Assembly: GCA_021234155.1 (NCBI GenBank)
Contig: JAJEKV010000394.1
Coordinates: forward strand, 62,001 to 126,000
Direction of reading: 5' to 3'
DNA: 64,000 bases
Source of the DNA: Isoetes taiwanensis
Taxonomy: Eukaryota; Streptophyta; Lycopodiopsida; Isoetales; Isoetaceae
The number at the start of each line of letters is the position of its first letter. The first letter of the stretch is position 1. This document shows, one piece after another, positions 1 to 10,555 of the stretch. The notes under the pieces are model-generated. The model made no database searches. It had not been told where the DNA came from and was given only the letters and a program-made list of their open reading frames with translations. Made by a program: the position numbers and the translations under genes.

Positions 1-34
1 GTCGATTGTCGACCTGTTTAGGTCGATAATCGAC
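1..34. repeat. Perfect-loop inverted repeat at window edge
   Basis: Two 15-base arms (GTCGATTGTCGACCT and AGGTCGATAATCGAC) are reverse complements with one mismatch and enclose a 4-base loop. It is cut by the window edge, so it may be the end of a larger repeat. A related GTCGATTATC stretch follows at about 43-55. Confidence 0.6.
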
Positions 35-230
35 GGACAAATGTCGATTATCTACGTTGATCCCTTGTAGTGATTTGCTTAGAAAATTGTTTTCCAAAGG
101 CAGTTTGCAGTTGTTCATATTCAATAAGCAAGCTTGCATCAGGTGCATTGCAAATTGTTTTCCTCACTTTACAGAGTACATTTGGTCTAATAGTGCATGC
201 ATCAAGACATGAAAGAGGTATTGCATGGTG

Positions 231-310
231 TATTTGGTAATCTTTCATTGGCAAGAGGTTTAAATTTGTTGCAAGTTGTATTTGTTAATCTTTCATTGGT
301 AAGAAGTTTA
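231..310. repeat. 48-bp tandem duplication
   Basis: A unit beginning TATTTGGTAATCTTTCATTG at 231 recurs at 279 as TATTTGTTAATCTTTCATTG, with a few substitutions. No coding potential is apparent. Confidence 0.7.
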
Positions 311-364
311 GGCTTATCCCTACTCAACAACGCTATAAATTGTACTCCTCTCTATAGCTTATGA

Positions 365-595
365 GGGTCTTTTTTTATTGGTGGTGTACAATAAAGCAGT
401 CCAGGACATAGAGTGCTGGTTGCCCTTCAAGCTACCCTTCATTGCCCTTCAAAAAATACTGGGATGTTCTTTAGTTATGTATAACATAATGAGCATATTG
501 GTAATGTGAAGCCCTAATCACACATGTTACCTATGAAGGTGCTGATTTAGTGCTTGAATTTCGTTTTTTTGTACACCACTAGCAAAAAAACACCC
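365..595. mobile_element. MITE, copy 1 (26-bp TIRs, 4-bp TSD)
   Basis: The 231-bp element starts GGGTCTTTTTTTATTG and ends in CTAGCAAAAAAACACCC, giving imperfect terminal inverted repeats of about 26 bp that include GTGGTGTACA / TGTACACCAC. It is flanked by the direct repeat ATGA (361-364 and 596-599). The inside has no ORF and carries short tandem TGCCCTTCAA units. A second copy lies at 13,673-13,909. The terminal repeats, small size and target duplication identify a non-autonomous DNA transposon. The 4-bp duplication does not fit the common plant MITE groups (TA, TNA, 8-9 bp), so I assign no superfamily. Confidence 0.85.
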
Positions 596-2044
596 ATGAT
601 GGCATTTAGCTCCCAAGATCTCCCTCGAACAAGCCTTGCATAACAATACAGATAATCTAATTCTATGTTTGGCGTGGAGGTTCCTCTTGAATGGAAAAAA
701 AGGGATTGGGCTATAAGAACCTTTCAACTTTAGCTCGCAAAGGTTCCAATTGTACTAAAGACATTAGTAGAATATGTTGATAGTCTTATTGGCACTCGTT
801 ATGCAGTTGACTATAATATACGACTAAGAAGCAAAAAATAGAATTTTAATTTGCACAACTTTATATTAGCACCCAAAGATTTAAGTTGTTTTTCAGCTAA
901 TTGACACATATGAATTCATCTCTGCGCGCATGTACCACAATTATCCAATGTAACTGCCCAATTTTTAATGTCAATACTCAACATTCTTGATTTCAAACGA
1001 AAAATGGCAAACCATATTTATTGTATAACATCTACCAATAAAATAACACATTGTTTTGATGAAATTATTGGTACAAATATGCATATTTTCCAAGGGGCCC
1101 ATGGCAATATCTTTAAGTTGCCAACCTAAAACATTAGCCCCTTCAACATTTCGAATAAAAATAGGAATTCTAGTTTCGCATAATATGCATGCTCATATCC
1201 AAAGTTCGACCGAGGCTAAAAGGTTAACCTAGGTGAAATCAATTGGGCGTCAAAGCCATCAAATTGGACCTTTGGACCCAGTTTTATTCCATGAATCTTA
1301 AAATCAATCTCTGACCTTTGTTCTGTTTGATGATTCTCCAAATTTTGTGTGGCAATTTCCAAATTTGGCCTGATAATAGCTAAATCAGACCAGCTTTACC
1401 TTGCTCGCTGCCTCCAAGCATGGACAAATCATTTTTGGTGTCTCCAAACACCTGCACAAGGATTTACAGCTCAGGAAATTTTGTAACAGGAGGGGTTCTT
1501 TTTTGGGAAACAATGTCAATCGTCTAGTTCAAACGGTCAATCTCAGCCATCTAATTGAACTTTTCAACCACTTAATTATTGCCATGATCCTGGTTGCCTA
1601 AATTATGGGCATCACATTTTCAATGCTTCAATTTTTGTCAATTCAAATGTTGATGTTAGTGGAACCACTATTAATTTTGGGCCATGTAATGCTTACCCAA
1701 CCCCACATTATTGGCCTCCCAATGTTTTTGTGACTCAAAATGTATGGCTGGTCTATTATTATCGCAATGCAAACCCTCCCCAACTATTTAGAAAATTTTA
1801 GACAAATTGCATCAATAGTCCCAATAATGCAATCCTCCGTCCCACAAGAGTACAGAAACATGCTAAAGCTTGAAACACAACTATCACATATGCAAAACCA
1901 ATGCAACAAAGGAAAGAAGCCTATCTGTGACACTTTAAATGCGAAAACGAACAATTGTTTCCTAGGTAAACGATTTGTCGGGCAGTCTTGCTGGAATTTT
2001 GAAAAATCTAGGAAGCCTTCATGGAATCTAAGGAAATTTACAAG
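596..2044. other. Non-coding stretch with one dispersed repeat
   Basis: Nothing recognisable as a gene is seen on either strand; the reading frames are short and unlike known proteins. Positions about 935-1,135 match 48,189-48,500 in the same orientation: both contain ATTCTTGATTTCAAAC-like and CAAGGGGCCCAT(A/G)GC blocks about 170-280 bases apart. This marks a dispersed repeat family of unknown type. Confidence 0.55.
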
Positions 2045-2125
2045 AACTTGCACCGTAGAAACATGCTAAAATTGGAATTTACACCGTAGGAACATAATCC
2101 GTAGGACGTGCTAAATTTCTTGTAT
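2045..2125 (+). repeat. Terminal motif of the CTTGTATATA repeat family
   Basis: Two tandem subterminal units (TTGCACCGTAGAAACATGC and CCGTAGGACGTGCTAAAT) are followed by TTCTTGTATATA. The same arrangement ends the repeat copies at 34,627-34,693, 34,823-34,886, 40,915-40,977 and 42,215-42,297, and appears inverted at 42,435-42,500 and 43,770-43,850. This looks like a solo or truncated right end of that family. Confidence 0.7.
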
Positions 2126-2148
2126 ATATCCCTTATCCCTCCCTTATC

Positions 2149-2187
2149 ACTATCACTATCACTATCACTATCACTATCACTACTATA
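2149..2187. repeat. (CACTAT)n microsatellite
   Basis: About six uninterrupted hexamer units lie between the family end at 2,125 and the start of composite element E1. Confidence 0.9.
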
Positions 2188-2199
2188 TATACAATTATA

Positions 2200-2410
2200 T
2201 TAGCTCTACCAACATGTTGGTAGAGATTGATCTCGGCCGTCCATCTTTGAGATGGACGGCCCAGATGGTGACACCTCCAATCAACCCCAAGCAGCCCCTA
2301 TTTGGGGCTTTTGATGTGGCCCGTTAGATCTAGGGATTTAATTGGGGCATTTTATGTGGACCGTCCATCCTTGAAATTAGGGCATTTTATGTAGACCGTC
2401 CATCGGATTT
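2200..2410 (+). promoter_or_regulatory. E1 start module with inverted GGCCGTCCATCT repeats
   Basis: GGCCGTCCATCTTTGAGATGGACGG forms a long hairpin near 2,237-2,262 (quoted arms GGCCGTCCATCT and AGATGGACGGCC). It is followed by CCCCTATTTGGGGCTTTTG and by two tandem units with GGGGCATTTTATGTGGACCG / AGGGCATTTTATGTAGACCG. The same building blocks stand at the start of E2 and E3 and inverted at the window end. The module precedes the captured gene pieces and could act as a promoter; that is inference. Confidence 0.45.
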
Positions 2411-3187
2411 GCAGACCGATAGTATTTGCGTTCCTTCTCACAAATCTCAGGCAGCAGTCTTCCCTGATAAGGCGCCTATTGTGCCTATTTTCGCCGATCA
2501 CGGATCTGGGTAGACAATGTGAGTAGCAATATAATCTCTGTTACCATGCTTTCTACATGCAAAAGCTCTACATGTGAGTAGCAAAAGCAAACGATCTCTC
2601 TCTCTGCTCTAAATGCAGTTGCTGCCTTCGGCCTTTGTCCGTTGATTTTGTGGTGAAGCCGAATTAGTGGATTTGCATCTTCCAGTTGAACTACGGTTCT
2701 GCTAAAATGCTTCCTTGCTTGGGCACCTGTGCATGATACCGGAATAGATATTTATAGCAGAATGCATCAAAAAGGTTATGGTGTAAATGATTTCATGGCT
2801 GTGCTAATATTCTAATAATAGCATTTGGGCTGAGCAGAGGTGTCTGGAACAGTTGAAGAATTCGTCTGCCTCATGGATATCACACAGTACAAGCTTCCAT
2901 TTTGTCCCATAGCTCTGAGCACTAGTCGTGGATGACCAGCTTCGGCCTGCACCAGCGGCAATGCCATAACTGCATGTTTCTAAATTACTGATTTCAGTGT
3001 CTCTGGAAACAAAAATAGAAGCATATGCCCTGTTTCTTACCGGGATGGTTGATTTTCTCTGCCTTCTTCCCATCCGAAGCTTTGTTTCAAGGTTAAAGTC
3101 TTCTTTGGTTGGGGTCATTGGTTATTCTTTGAATCAATGGAGCTCCCTGTTATATCTCATGTTATATCCCTGTTGTTTATTAAACAG
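2411..3187 (+). other. Non-coding leader upstream of epoxidase fragment
   Basis: No exon of the amino-terminal half of zeaxanthin epoxidase could be recognised here on either strand. The stretch ends in a usable acceptor (ATTAAACAG at 3,179-3,187) directly before the first recognisable epoxidase exon. Confidence 0.4.
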
Positions 3188-4936
3188 GATTCTATCATTC
3201 AGAGAGAAAGGAGAGGCTGCTAAAACTATTTGGGATTGGTATGATGGAGTAGTAGACCTGCTTCTCACAACACCAGAAGAACAAATCCTACGCCGTGACA
3301 TTTATCATTTATGACCGTACTCCAGTAGTGTCTTCTTGGGGTGAAGGGCGAGTCACTTATGACCGTACTCCAGTAGTGTCTTCTTGGGGTGAAGGGCGAG
3401 TCACGCTTCTTGGGGACTCTGTACGTGCTATGCAGCCTAACATGGGCCAAGGAGGCTGCATGGCCATTGAGGTACAATTTTTTCCTCCACTCTATAATGT
3501 TGTTTATTCACCTCAGTCATGGATTTACATCTTATGAATTATATATAGGATGGTTATCAACTTGCTCTTGAACTGACCAAATGTATAAAAGAGAGCTCCG
3601 AAAATGGCAAGCCTATTGATATGCCAAATGCATTAAACATTAGAAACTGTGGCATGTGAAGATATAGCTTTTGCAGACCCAGTTGCCAAATCATTATCTG
3701 GCTCATGTAAGGATTGGCCGTGTTCATTGTATTTCCATCCTCTCAGGTATGAGAGCCAGAGGAAGCTGAGGGTGAGTGCTGTACATGGGATGGCAAGAAT
3801 GGCAGCTATTATGGCATCCATCTATAAAGCATATCTTGGTGAAGGACTGGGTCCTCTTTCGGTGCATGCTGCTTAACAGATCATAAAAAAGCTTTGTATC
3901 CCACATCCTGGTAGGGTGGGAGGAAGATTTTTTATTGGCATGGCTATGCCACTCATGCTCCGTTGGGTCCTTGGTGGAAACAGGTACTTTAACTGGGAGT
4001 ACCATAATAGTTATGTTGCCTCAGATCTTGCATTTTCAATTTCGTCAGTGCGGCATTGAAAGGTAGAGTACCATCTTGCAGATTAACTGATAAGATAGGT
4101 TGAAAACATTTCTTCTGGACACAATTAGATAGAAACTACTGTGCACACAGTTTTTTATATGCTAGTTAGACTTTTTAATTGATTTGTATTTGCAAACCAA
4201 CAAATGAGCACGGCCTTTAATTTTCACATTATAGGCAAATGAAAAGCTGCCTGAATGGTTTCGGGATGATGATGCACTGAAGAGAGCAATAATAGCAAGG
4301 TAAGTATATTCATCCATCCATCTCTCTGTTTTTAAGTTTGCATTCTCTATTTGGAAATTATAGGTTAATGGACAAGAACAATCTTTTGCAGTTGGTAACT
4401 CGTTCCGTTTGGGGATAGTGGCAGAAAAGCTGTACAGATTTGCAAAAACGGTCAACCTACTATAATAGGGTGTGCTTTTCTGCTTGCTATTTTGTTACGT
4501 ATATCTACAATCGTTGCTTTAAGGCTTAACTGTTGAAGGTTACTCGATTTTTGACAGGAGTAAAGCAGAAAATAATCCTCAAGAAGATGTCGTATCATTG
4601 ATTCTCAACAGTGCGTGTCATTGAAGTCAAAGTTAAGTAATGTAGACCACCCATTCTAAGAAACATAGCCACGCAATAATTTGCGAGATATTCGCCGGGC
4701 ATGCACAAATCACTTGCTTTGAGGGGGCATTTTTCATAATGGACCTGAGTAGTACAGGGACTTGGATCACCAAGTATGTTGGTGTTCAATTTGATAATTT
4801 TTCTTAAATTTGACATGAAACTCAACCATGCATATTTGTCATTTCTAGTGCTGATGGTGGGCACTATCGTCTCACACCTTCAATGCAAGTGGGCTTACAT
4901 CCTGGTGATCTCCTCGAGCTTGGTCCCAACAAGGAG
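3188..4936 (+). pseudogene. ZEP: Zeaxanthin epoxidase-like pseudogene, C-terminal half
   Basis: Zeaxanthin epoxidase is a plastid FAD monooxygenase of the xanthophyll cycle and ABA pathway. Recognisable exons, in family order: 3,188-3,471 (DWYDGVVDLLL, EEQILRRDIY, then LLGDSVRAMQPNMGQGGCM, the FAD-binding GD motif); 3,549 to about 3,640 (DGYQLALELTKCI); 3,747-3,983 (LRVSAVHGMARMAAIMAS, IPHPGRVGGRFFIGMAMP); 4,235-4,299 (WFRDDDALKRAI); 4,392-4,469 (LVPFGDSG, ICKNGQPTIIG); 4,558 to about 4,773 and 4,849-4,936 (FHA domain: GAFFIMDLSSTGTWIT, HYRLTPSMQVGLHPGDLLE). Most joins have GT-AG borders and keep phase. Breaks: a one-base frame change near 3,230-3,240, a 7-base ATTTATC duplication near 3,303-3,310, a stop after the LGPLS block, TAA for the expected Tyr codon at 4,396-4,398, and a decayed FHA start. 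The amino-terminal half and last exon are missing. Family assignment is firm; function is not expected. Confidence 0.9.
3310..3405 (+). repeat. 48-bp in-frame tandem duplication in the epoxidase exon
   Basis: The unit 3,310-3,357 is repeated at 3,358-3,405 with one difference (final T to G). It duplicates 16 codons (YDRTPVVSSWGEGRVT) next to the FAD-binding LLGDSV motif. Near-identity of the two units suggests a recent event or an assembly artefact. Confidence 0.9.
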
Positions 4937-5411
4937 GTAAGTTGAACTTGTTTTGACTTGCAAATGAAGCGATGAATTATATTGGGTTGAATTTTATGGC
5001 GGTACTTTTCAAGATCAAATTGAGAAAAGAATTGCCTGAGCCGGTTGCCCAATTAAACTGACCAGATCAATGATTGTACATAGTTGTATATCTTTGTTAC
5101 CCACAATCATCTGCCGGATGAGTCTACCTCCTTTATCTCGCTACATTGTAGGGCCTGTAATGAATATACAACTTCAATGAATAAGCATATCATTATTATC
5201 CGCTTTTATGATTCTGAACATAGTACGGATAATTGTACCATTGGTTTTTCAAAGCATACTACTGCATATGAAAAGTGACAGCATAGGTGATTTCAATGAG
5301 AGCGGCAATGTATTTAGCAACAAGTGGAGAAAATTCATGTTTTGCATATGTTTTACCAACTATAAAATCGTTTTGTATGTTATCCTTCCTATATGCATGA
5401 TTACTAGCACA

Positions 5412-5666
5412 AGAACTTTATGCAACAAACATTAGACATGCGCTCTTGTGATCTTGCATGCGCTCTTCTTGTTGGCTGGTAGACGCTGCAAGGTCGGGTT
5501 GCATTACGATGGCGAGAAACCAGCCATTCAGCAGCTTTGCTTGCTTACAATGGCTTTGATATCCTTACCTCATAAGAACTTTATGCAACAAACATTAGAC
5601 ATGCACTCTTGTGATCTTGCATGCGCTCTTGTTGGAGCCATTCAGCAGCTTTGCTTGCTTACAATG
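5412..5666 (+). repeat. Imperfect tandem duplication inside the YchF fragment
   Basis: AAGAACTTTATGCAACAAAC starts at 5,412 and again at 5,574 (offset 162). The later shared block GCCATTCAGCAGC is at 5,523 and 5,637 (offset 114), so the second unit lacks about 48 bases. Confidence 0.85.
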
Positions 5667-5800
5667 AAGCCAGTGATCTTTGCTGCAAATGTTGCAGAAA
5701 CAGATCTTTTTGACGCTTCAAGCAATGCGCATGTGCAGAAGCTTATGGATGTTGCAAAGACATTACAATCTGAAGTAGTCACTACAAGGTCTGGTCCCTC
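5412..5800 (+). pseudogene. YchF/Obg-type GTPase gene fragment
   Basis: The plus strand encodes LLTMKPVIFAANVAETDL and then NAHVQKLMDVAKTLQSEVV. This is the signature of the segment just after the G domain in YchF-family (OLA1/EngD) GTPases, where LLTxKPVIYxANVxE and a following SA+xExEL region are conserved. Only this one exon region is recognisable, against about 360-420 residues in the family; the P-loop part is absent. Codons for AIQQLCLLTM occur twice because the exon region is internally duplicated (5,412-5,552 against 5,574-5,666, the second lacking 48 bases). The protein family binds ribosomes and hydrolyses ATP or GTP. This copy is a fragment sitting beside the epoxidase fragment on the same strand. 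Confidence 0.8.
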
Positions 5801-6756
5801 CTGATGTGATATCCAAAGATTCAGTTGTATTGATCTGCAACAGGCTACACAAATGCGTTCCAGAATAAATCATTTGCATCATGCAAGTAAGTAGGTTAGC
5901 CAAAATGCATATATTACATCTGAATGAATGAAAAACCTGCGGAATATCACGATTATTTATTATTTATGTGTTTCTGTTGTGTTGCAGATATAATGGCAGG
6001 GCAAGTGAGAAGCATTGAGAAAGTTCGCTTGGCTGCCACCTAATTGCTTGGCTTTGTTTCGACCTAATTGCAGATTTCATAGCATACTTTCCTGAAATTG
6101 CGATCTGCGCAAACTATGCACTTTGCACTTTGTATTAAGACTAGTCTGTATATATTATTAAAGGATGGAACTATTCTGGCATGGAGGTTGAGTGTGGCTG
6201 CTTAGGTGAGAGAATCTTAAGCTATTTTTTCAAGCCTGTACTGCCAGCATGCCAATGTCGTTCATATGGTGCATGCCATGGAGTAATTGTGCTGGAACAG
6301 TGGTAGACGCGGCATGTGAATTCTGAAATCTCTGTTGCTTTGCTCCGTTCCAGGGCTCGATATGGCGTGAGCACTCAGGCCGCATTTAATCCGGTAGCTC
6401 TGGATTGCTTGAGCTCGCATTTAATCCGGTAGCTCTGGATTGCTTGAGCTGGTGAAGTTTATTAAGAGAAATATTTCATACAGTCCATTTAATCGTTCCT
6501 ATTGGTTTGCACTTGCCCTTCTTAGCATGAATGTTTGTGTGAATAACATCCTGGTTTGCGAGAGAGGTAAGACCATAGCTAATCCATCCATTTTCATGAA
6601 TTTGTCTACAAGAACTGATACATCTGCTTTTCTGCTGCAGAATGTTATTTCGAGGTTAAAGCTTGTGTTTGGTGCTTTTGTGGTATGCTACGAAAAGTTT
6701 TCTGTTCTGGCCAGGATGTAGAACTTACAGCAGCGTGGCTTTTTGATCTGGTTGCA
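5801..6756. other. No recognised gene
   Basis: Mostly AT-rich non-coding sequence. A 29-base direct repeat containing GCATTTAATCCGGTAGCTC occurs twice at about 6,383-6,446. A 93-codon frame at 6,440-6,721 has no recognisable domain. Confidence 0.4.
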
Positions 6757-8720
6757 GTGGGGTACTCACAGCCAAAACTTCAGCCCCCAAGCACTAATAA
6801 CAATAAAGATACAACTTTAAGCTCAAAGGAGTTCATTCCCCACATCTTTTGATCAATATATCCAGGTATCGAGGAGGCTTCTTCTGTATTAGAATGCTAA
6901 ATGCCACGAAATCATTGTATACTAGCTTGGAGAATGCTTTATAGTAGACTCTCTAGACAAGTCGCAATTGTTTTAGAACAAGCAGATCCTGCACTGCACA
7001 TTGAGGCCGGAGCAGGTGAGCTAACTTACTGGTATGTATTTCATGTTCTATTTCTGAACCAACTAGCGTTAAAATGTAACTGATATAGATAGAGCAACTT
7101 AGGTGACATGATAGACCTTGTGTGCTGTTATTCTTTATGATTTTGTTGTAGAGGTGAATGGGTCATTTTTTATTCGCCGCTTTCAAATGCCCTGTTTAAA
7201 CAGGAGGCCTGTCCACTTTCAAATTATCAGTTAAGTCATTTCATGTAATGCATAGTCTTTTATTCATTGCAGATTATCTTAGGAATATATATTTTCATTA
7301 TGGTTGTGTAGAGCACTTCCCGGAATTTTGAGAGGTATCCAAATGCAGACAGTTATCTCGTTGCTAAAGAACATGTCATATTGAACTATTGGAATATGTT
7401 CAATAGATATAGATCAATGTTATGGGCACTACATCAGATAAAGTTTCATTCAGAAGCCTTATTGGTTTAACATGAATAAATGGTGACTATTTCTTATGCT
7501 AGGACTTAGGCTTACTGCATAACGGACTCTAAAGAGCAAAGTACAGGCGTAGAAACATGCTTGATCAAAGAGATCTTTTTAATTTGTGGAAACCATATAT
7601 GTCAGAGCTTTGGCTTGGTGCTTATGGTGTGCAGGTAATTGCAGTCATTCTTACATAGGATGATGTGCTGCATATAATGAAAGCCGTCTGGTTCTTTGTT
7701 CGGACGGTGGCTTTGCTTATGTACATTTACTGCATTGCATCAGTACCAATGCAGGGAATATACATCCCCAGGAAATCTTAATTTTTATGAAGAGGTTGAC
7801 ATAACAAATGTCTTAGATGGAAAACATGAAAGAACAGTTTCAGAGTCGGTGCCTTATAGGCTGCCCTTCACAAAACCACATGAGTGCTAGCAAAATTTTT
7901 GTCATTCAAAAGGGTGGAAAAGTTGCGAATATACTTTCCAGGGTATGATCATTGTGAACACTGTTGAGGAGCTTTCATGTGAGCTATGAGCTACGGCGTT
8001 TTCCTTATAATTATTATCTTTGCCATGTGGAACAAAGTGGCCAATCACTATCGGAATGTTCAACGGTTAGCTATATAGGTGGGCTAGACAACCAATGTCT
8101 TTTCTTCACAGGGCATGAGAATGGTTTTGTTGATGTTTGGAATGCATCAAATATTGCAATATGCCTTATCACCTCAATTCAAAGAAAATTATGCTGTTTA
8201 TGTTCCTAACAATTAGGATTTCTTCATCTCCTTATTTACATTATTATGAAAATATGAAAATCTGCCTCCGCACACCATCCACAACTTTGCTGGATATTGA
8301 CGACAGACTTTTTGCCTCTAGGAAAATGTCAGTCTTTTTGTACAATGTGCCGTTTGCTGTCTGCTGCATTTGGTCGCCTAGATATATAGTTGTTTATGCA
8401 ATATTGCATGCTTGCCACAATTGGGAATTAAAGACAGTTTATTAAGGGTGTTAAACATCCACGATTCTAATCTTTTTGATATTCTCAAGAATGGAAGATA
8501 TTAAAGGCAGTAGAGCTGGCACAAGAATTTCTTACACAAGAATTTCTATCACAAATGATCAGTCGGCTTGCTACACTCCATGTATTTGGTCTGCAATCAC
8601 TGGCAACTATAGTAAAAATATTAGAGCTATTGATGATGTGGAGTCCAAGAGAATTACTAATTCCAATAATTTTGAAGTTCCCAAGAACAGGACCATTAAT
8701 TCTTTCTTATTATGTGGATG
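6757..8720 (+). pseudogene. Exon-like fragments including one WD40-type repeat
   Basis: Around 8,100-8,160, after a good acceptor (TTCTTCACAG), the plus strand encodes GHENGFVDVWNASN. This fits the GH-x-G-x-V-x-VWD core of a WD40 repeat and resembles those of Lgl/tomosyn-type proteins. Nearby open stretches that look exon-like (6,757-6,852; about 7,567-7,635 before a GTAATT donor; 7,740-7,885) lie in the same orientation and could belong to the same gene, but I do not recognise them. All are short and separated by stops. The fragment shares strand with the epoxidase and YchF pieces in E1. Confidence 0.35.
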
Positions 8721-8929
8721 AACAAGTTGTGATAAACAATGGTGAGCTTCTAACTGCTAGAAGTTCTAATGAATGGTGAGCTTCATTGAATGATTATAAC
8801 GCAAGGAACTAGATGCGTAATGCAATTTGTGCCATTCTTATCCTGGATTTTTGCTCCTAGATGTTAATAAACCATAGTTTATAGACCCACTGATAGTACA
8901 AAAACTTGTATATATACAATTATATAAGT

Positions 8930-9275
8930 GTACCAAATGTATCTAGAGATTTTGGTGCAAGCCGCCTGGGCCAGTCGGATCGAGATCCAGAGATCCGACG
9001 GCCCTGGTGGAGCCACCTCAATCCACCCCAAGTGTACCAAATAAGCCACCTCAAATGACCCCTTTATTTGGGGCTTTTGATCTGTGACGTCGGATTTGAG
9101 GAATTAAATTGGGGCTTTTAATCCAGACCGTCGAACGTGCCCCCTTTTTCTAGAGAAACCTGATTTCTAGAGATTTTGCTGTCGCTCTCTGGACCGTCCA
9201 TCTCGGATCTGGACGGTCCACAACAAAAGCCTCAATTTGGCCCCTTTATTTGGGGCTTCTGTGACGTCGGAGTTG
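8930..9275 (+). promoter_or_regulatory. E2 start module with TGACGTC boxes
   Basis: Inverted pairs (GATCCAGAGATCCGAC; GGACCGTCCATC / GATCTGGACGGTCC) and two CCCCTTTATTTGGGGCTT boxes (about 9,059 and 9,240) are present. Each box is followed by TGTGACGTCGGA (near 9,087 and 9,261), which contains the palindrome TGACGTC(G), the core bound by plant bZIP factors. The duplicated box plus bZIP-like site suggests a regulatory module; activity is inferred only. Confidence 0.45.
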
Positions 9276-10290
9276 TTTTTGCCTTCTCGCCTTCTGATCT
9301 GGTGGGGGATTGCCACTTGCATTCCATTTGAGTCGGATTATTCATACGCAGGCCCCAGTTTATGTCGTTATTTTGCATTCGGAGGCCTAATTGACTCTGT
9401 TTCTTTGTTGGAATTTTTCTTTTCTAGTCTCGGAGGCCTTTTTCTTTTGGGTTTCTTTCTGTCGGTCATATTCTTCAACGAAGTTTTTTCCCGGGCTCTG
9501 TCTGTGCTCCGGTGTATTTTGGTCTGCTTTGCGCTTCCGTGTCCAGTCAAATCCGACCCAATAATTCCGTTTTCAAGTTGCTGGTCACTATTTTGAAGTT
9601 CTCACGGTGTACAAATCCGTTCTTTGGTTGTTCTTGCAGAGGCAAATCGGTTTTTATCAAAAAAAGAGATGAAGAAAGCATCGGTTTCCCAGAATTCCAT
9701 GGATTTGGACACAGGGCAACGTCGACTTGATATTATCTTTAAGATATTATCTTTAAGTTCAACTGTTTTTTCCTTGCATAACATTAGTCCGTGGATTCTT
9801 CTTACGGCAAATATACTTCCATTTTTTTCTGACCGGCTTGCATTCCAACATTTCCAGGTCCAAAACAGATCTTTCTCTTTGTTGCCCGGTACGTAAAGCT
9901 TATTTTCTTATTGTAATCTTTGCGCTGATTCTTCTATGCTGGATTTGCATTTTCGACCTCTTTCTAGTTGTGAGCTGGCCTGTTATGCTACATGCTGAGG
10001 TTTAGGGTTACAAAGATCCAAAATCCTTAAGGTACGTTGCCTATCTATCACTACAATTGTCAACTACCTTCATAGGCTTATCCGTCAGGCATCCTAGATC
10101 TTGCATTTATTGATACGATGCAAAGGAGGTTGAGCTTGCTCAAGCTTTGCTACAGACTCCATAAATAGGCATTTGAATATATAGCCAGGAGCATCAGATA
10201 GATGTGCTTCTGGAATTGTAGGCCGCAATCTGTAAGAGGGCCTTTAATGATGCTAAAGTTTCTGTCTAGTCCACTGTTATCCTATATCCT
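9276..10290 (+). other. E2 leader with unrecognised open frames
   Basis: A 119-codon plus-strand frame (9,237-9,596) is rich in Phe, Leu and Ser and runs out of the repeat module itself, so it is probably not a gene. A second frame at 9,624-9,896 has no known motif. The region may be transcribed leader or intron of a captured gene; I cannot identify one. Confidence 0.25.
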
Positions 10291-10555
10291 TATAGTGCTA
10301 CTTGTGCCATTTCCGAAATGTAGTTACACGTAAAAAACAGAGCTACAATTCGGAAGTTATCAATCTTCAAAGTTGCTGCTGTAAATTTGTGACAACAGAA
10401 GTTCAATACATGTTTTAAGTGATTTAAGCTTCAATTTTGGAAAATATGCCTCTAACACACTTTGTAGGGCAACTTGTGTCGTTTCCAAAATGTATTTACA
10501 CTTGAAAAACAGAGCTACAGTTGGGAAGTTATAGCTCTTCAAATTTGCTGGTCAC
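10291..10555. repeat. 167-bp direct repeat
   Basis: A 98-base block with AAAAACAGAGCTACA and GGAAGTTAT at 10,291-10,388 recurs at 10,458-10,555 with scattered changes. Confidence 0.7.

Larger units (their letters stand above)
2186..8910 (+). mobile_element. Composite element E1 carrying gene fragments
   Basis: It begins TATATACAATTATAT and ends TAGTACAAAAACTTGTATA. Units E2 and E3, directly downstream, have the same type of start and the same end, which is why I treat this as one element. Between the ends lie a start module (2,200-2,410) and then, all on the plus strand, fragments of a zeaxanthin epoxidase gene, a YchF-type GTPase gene and a WD40-like gene, with introns kept. Fragments of unrelated genes in one orientation behind a common start module are typical of Pack-type or Helitron gene capture. 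No transposase is present, and long terminal inverted repeats are not seen beyond a short TATATACAA / TTGTATATA pair. The boundaries are inferred. Confidence 0.5.
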
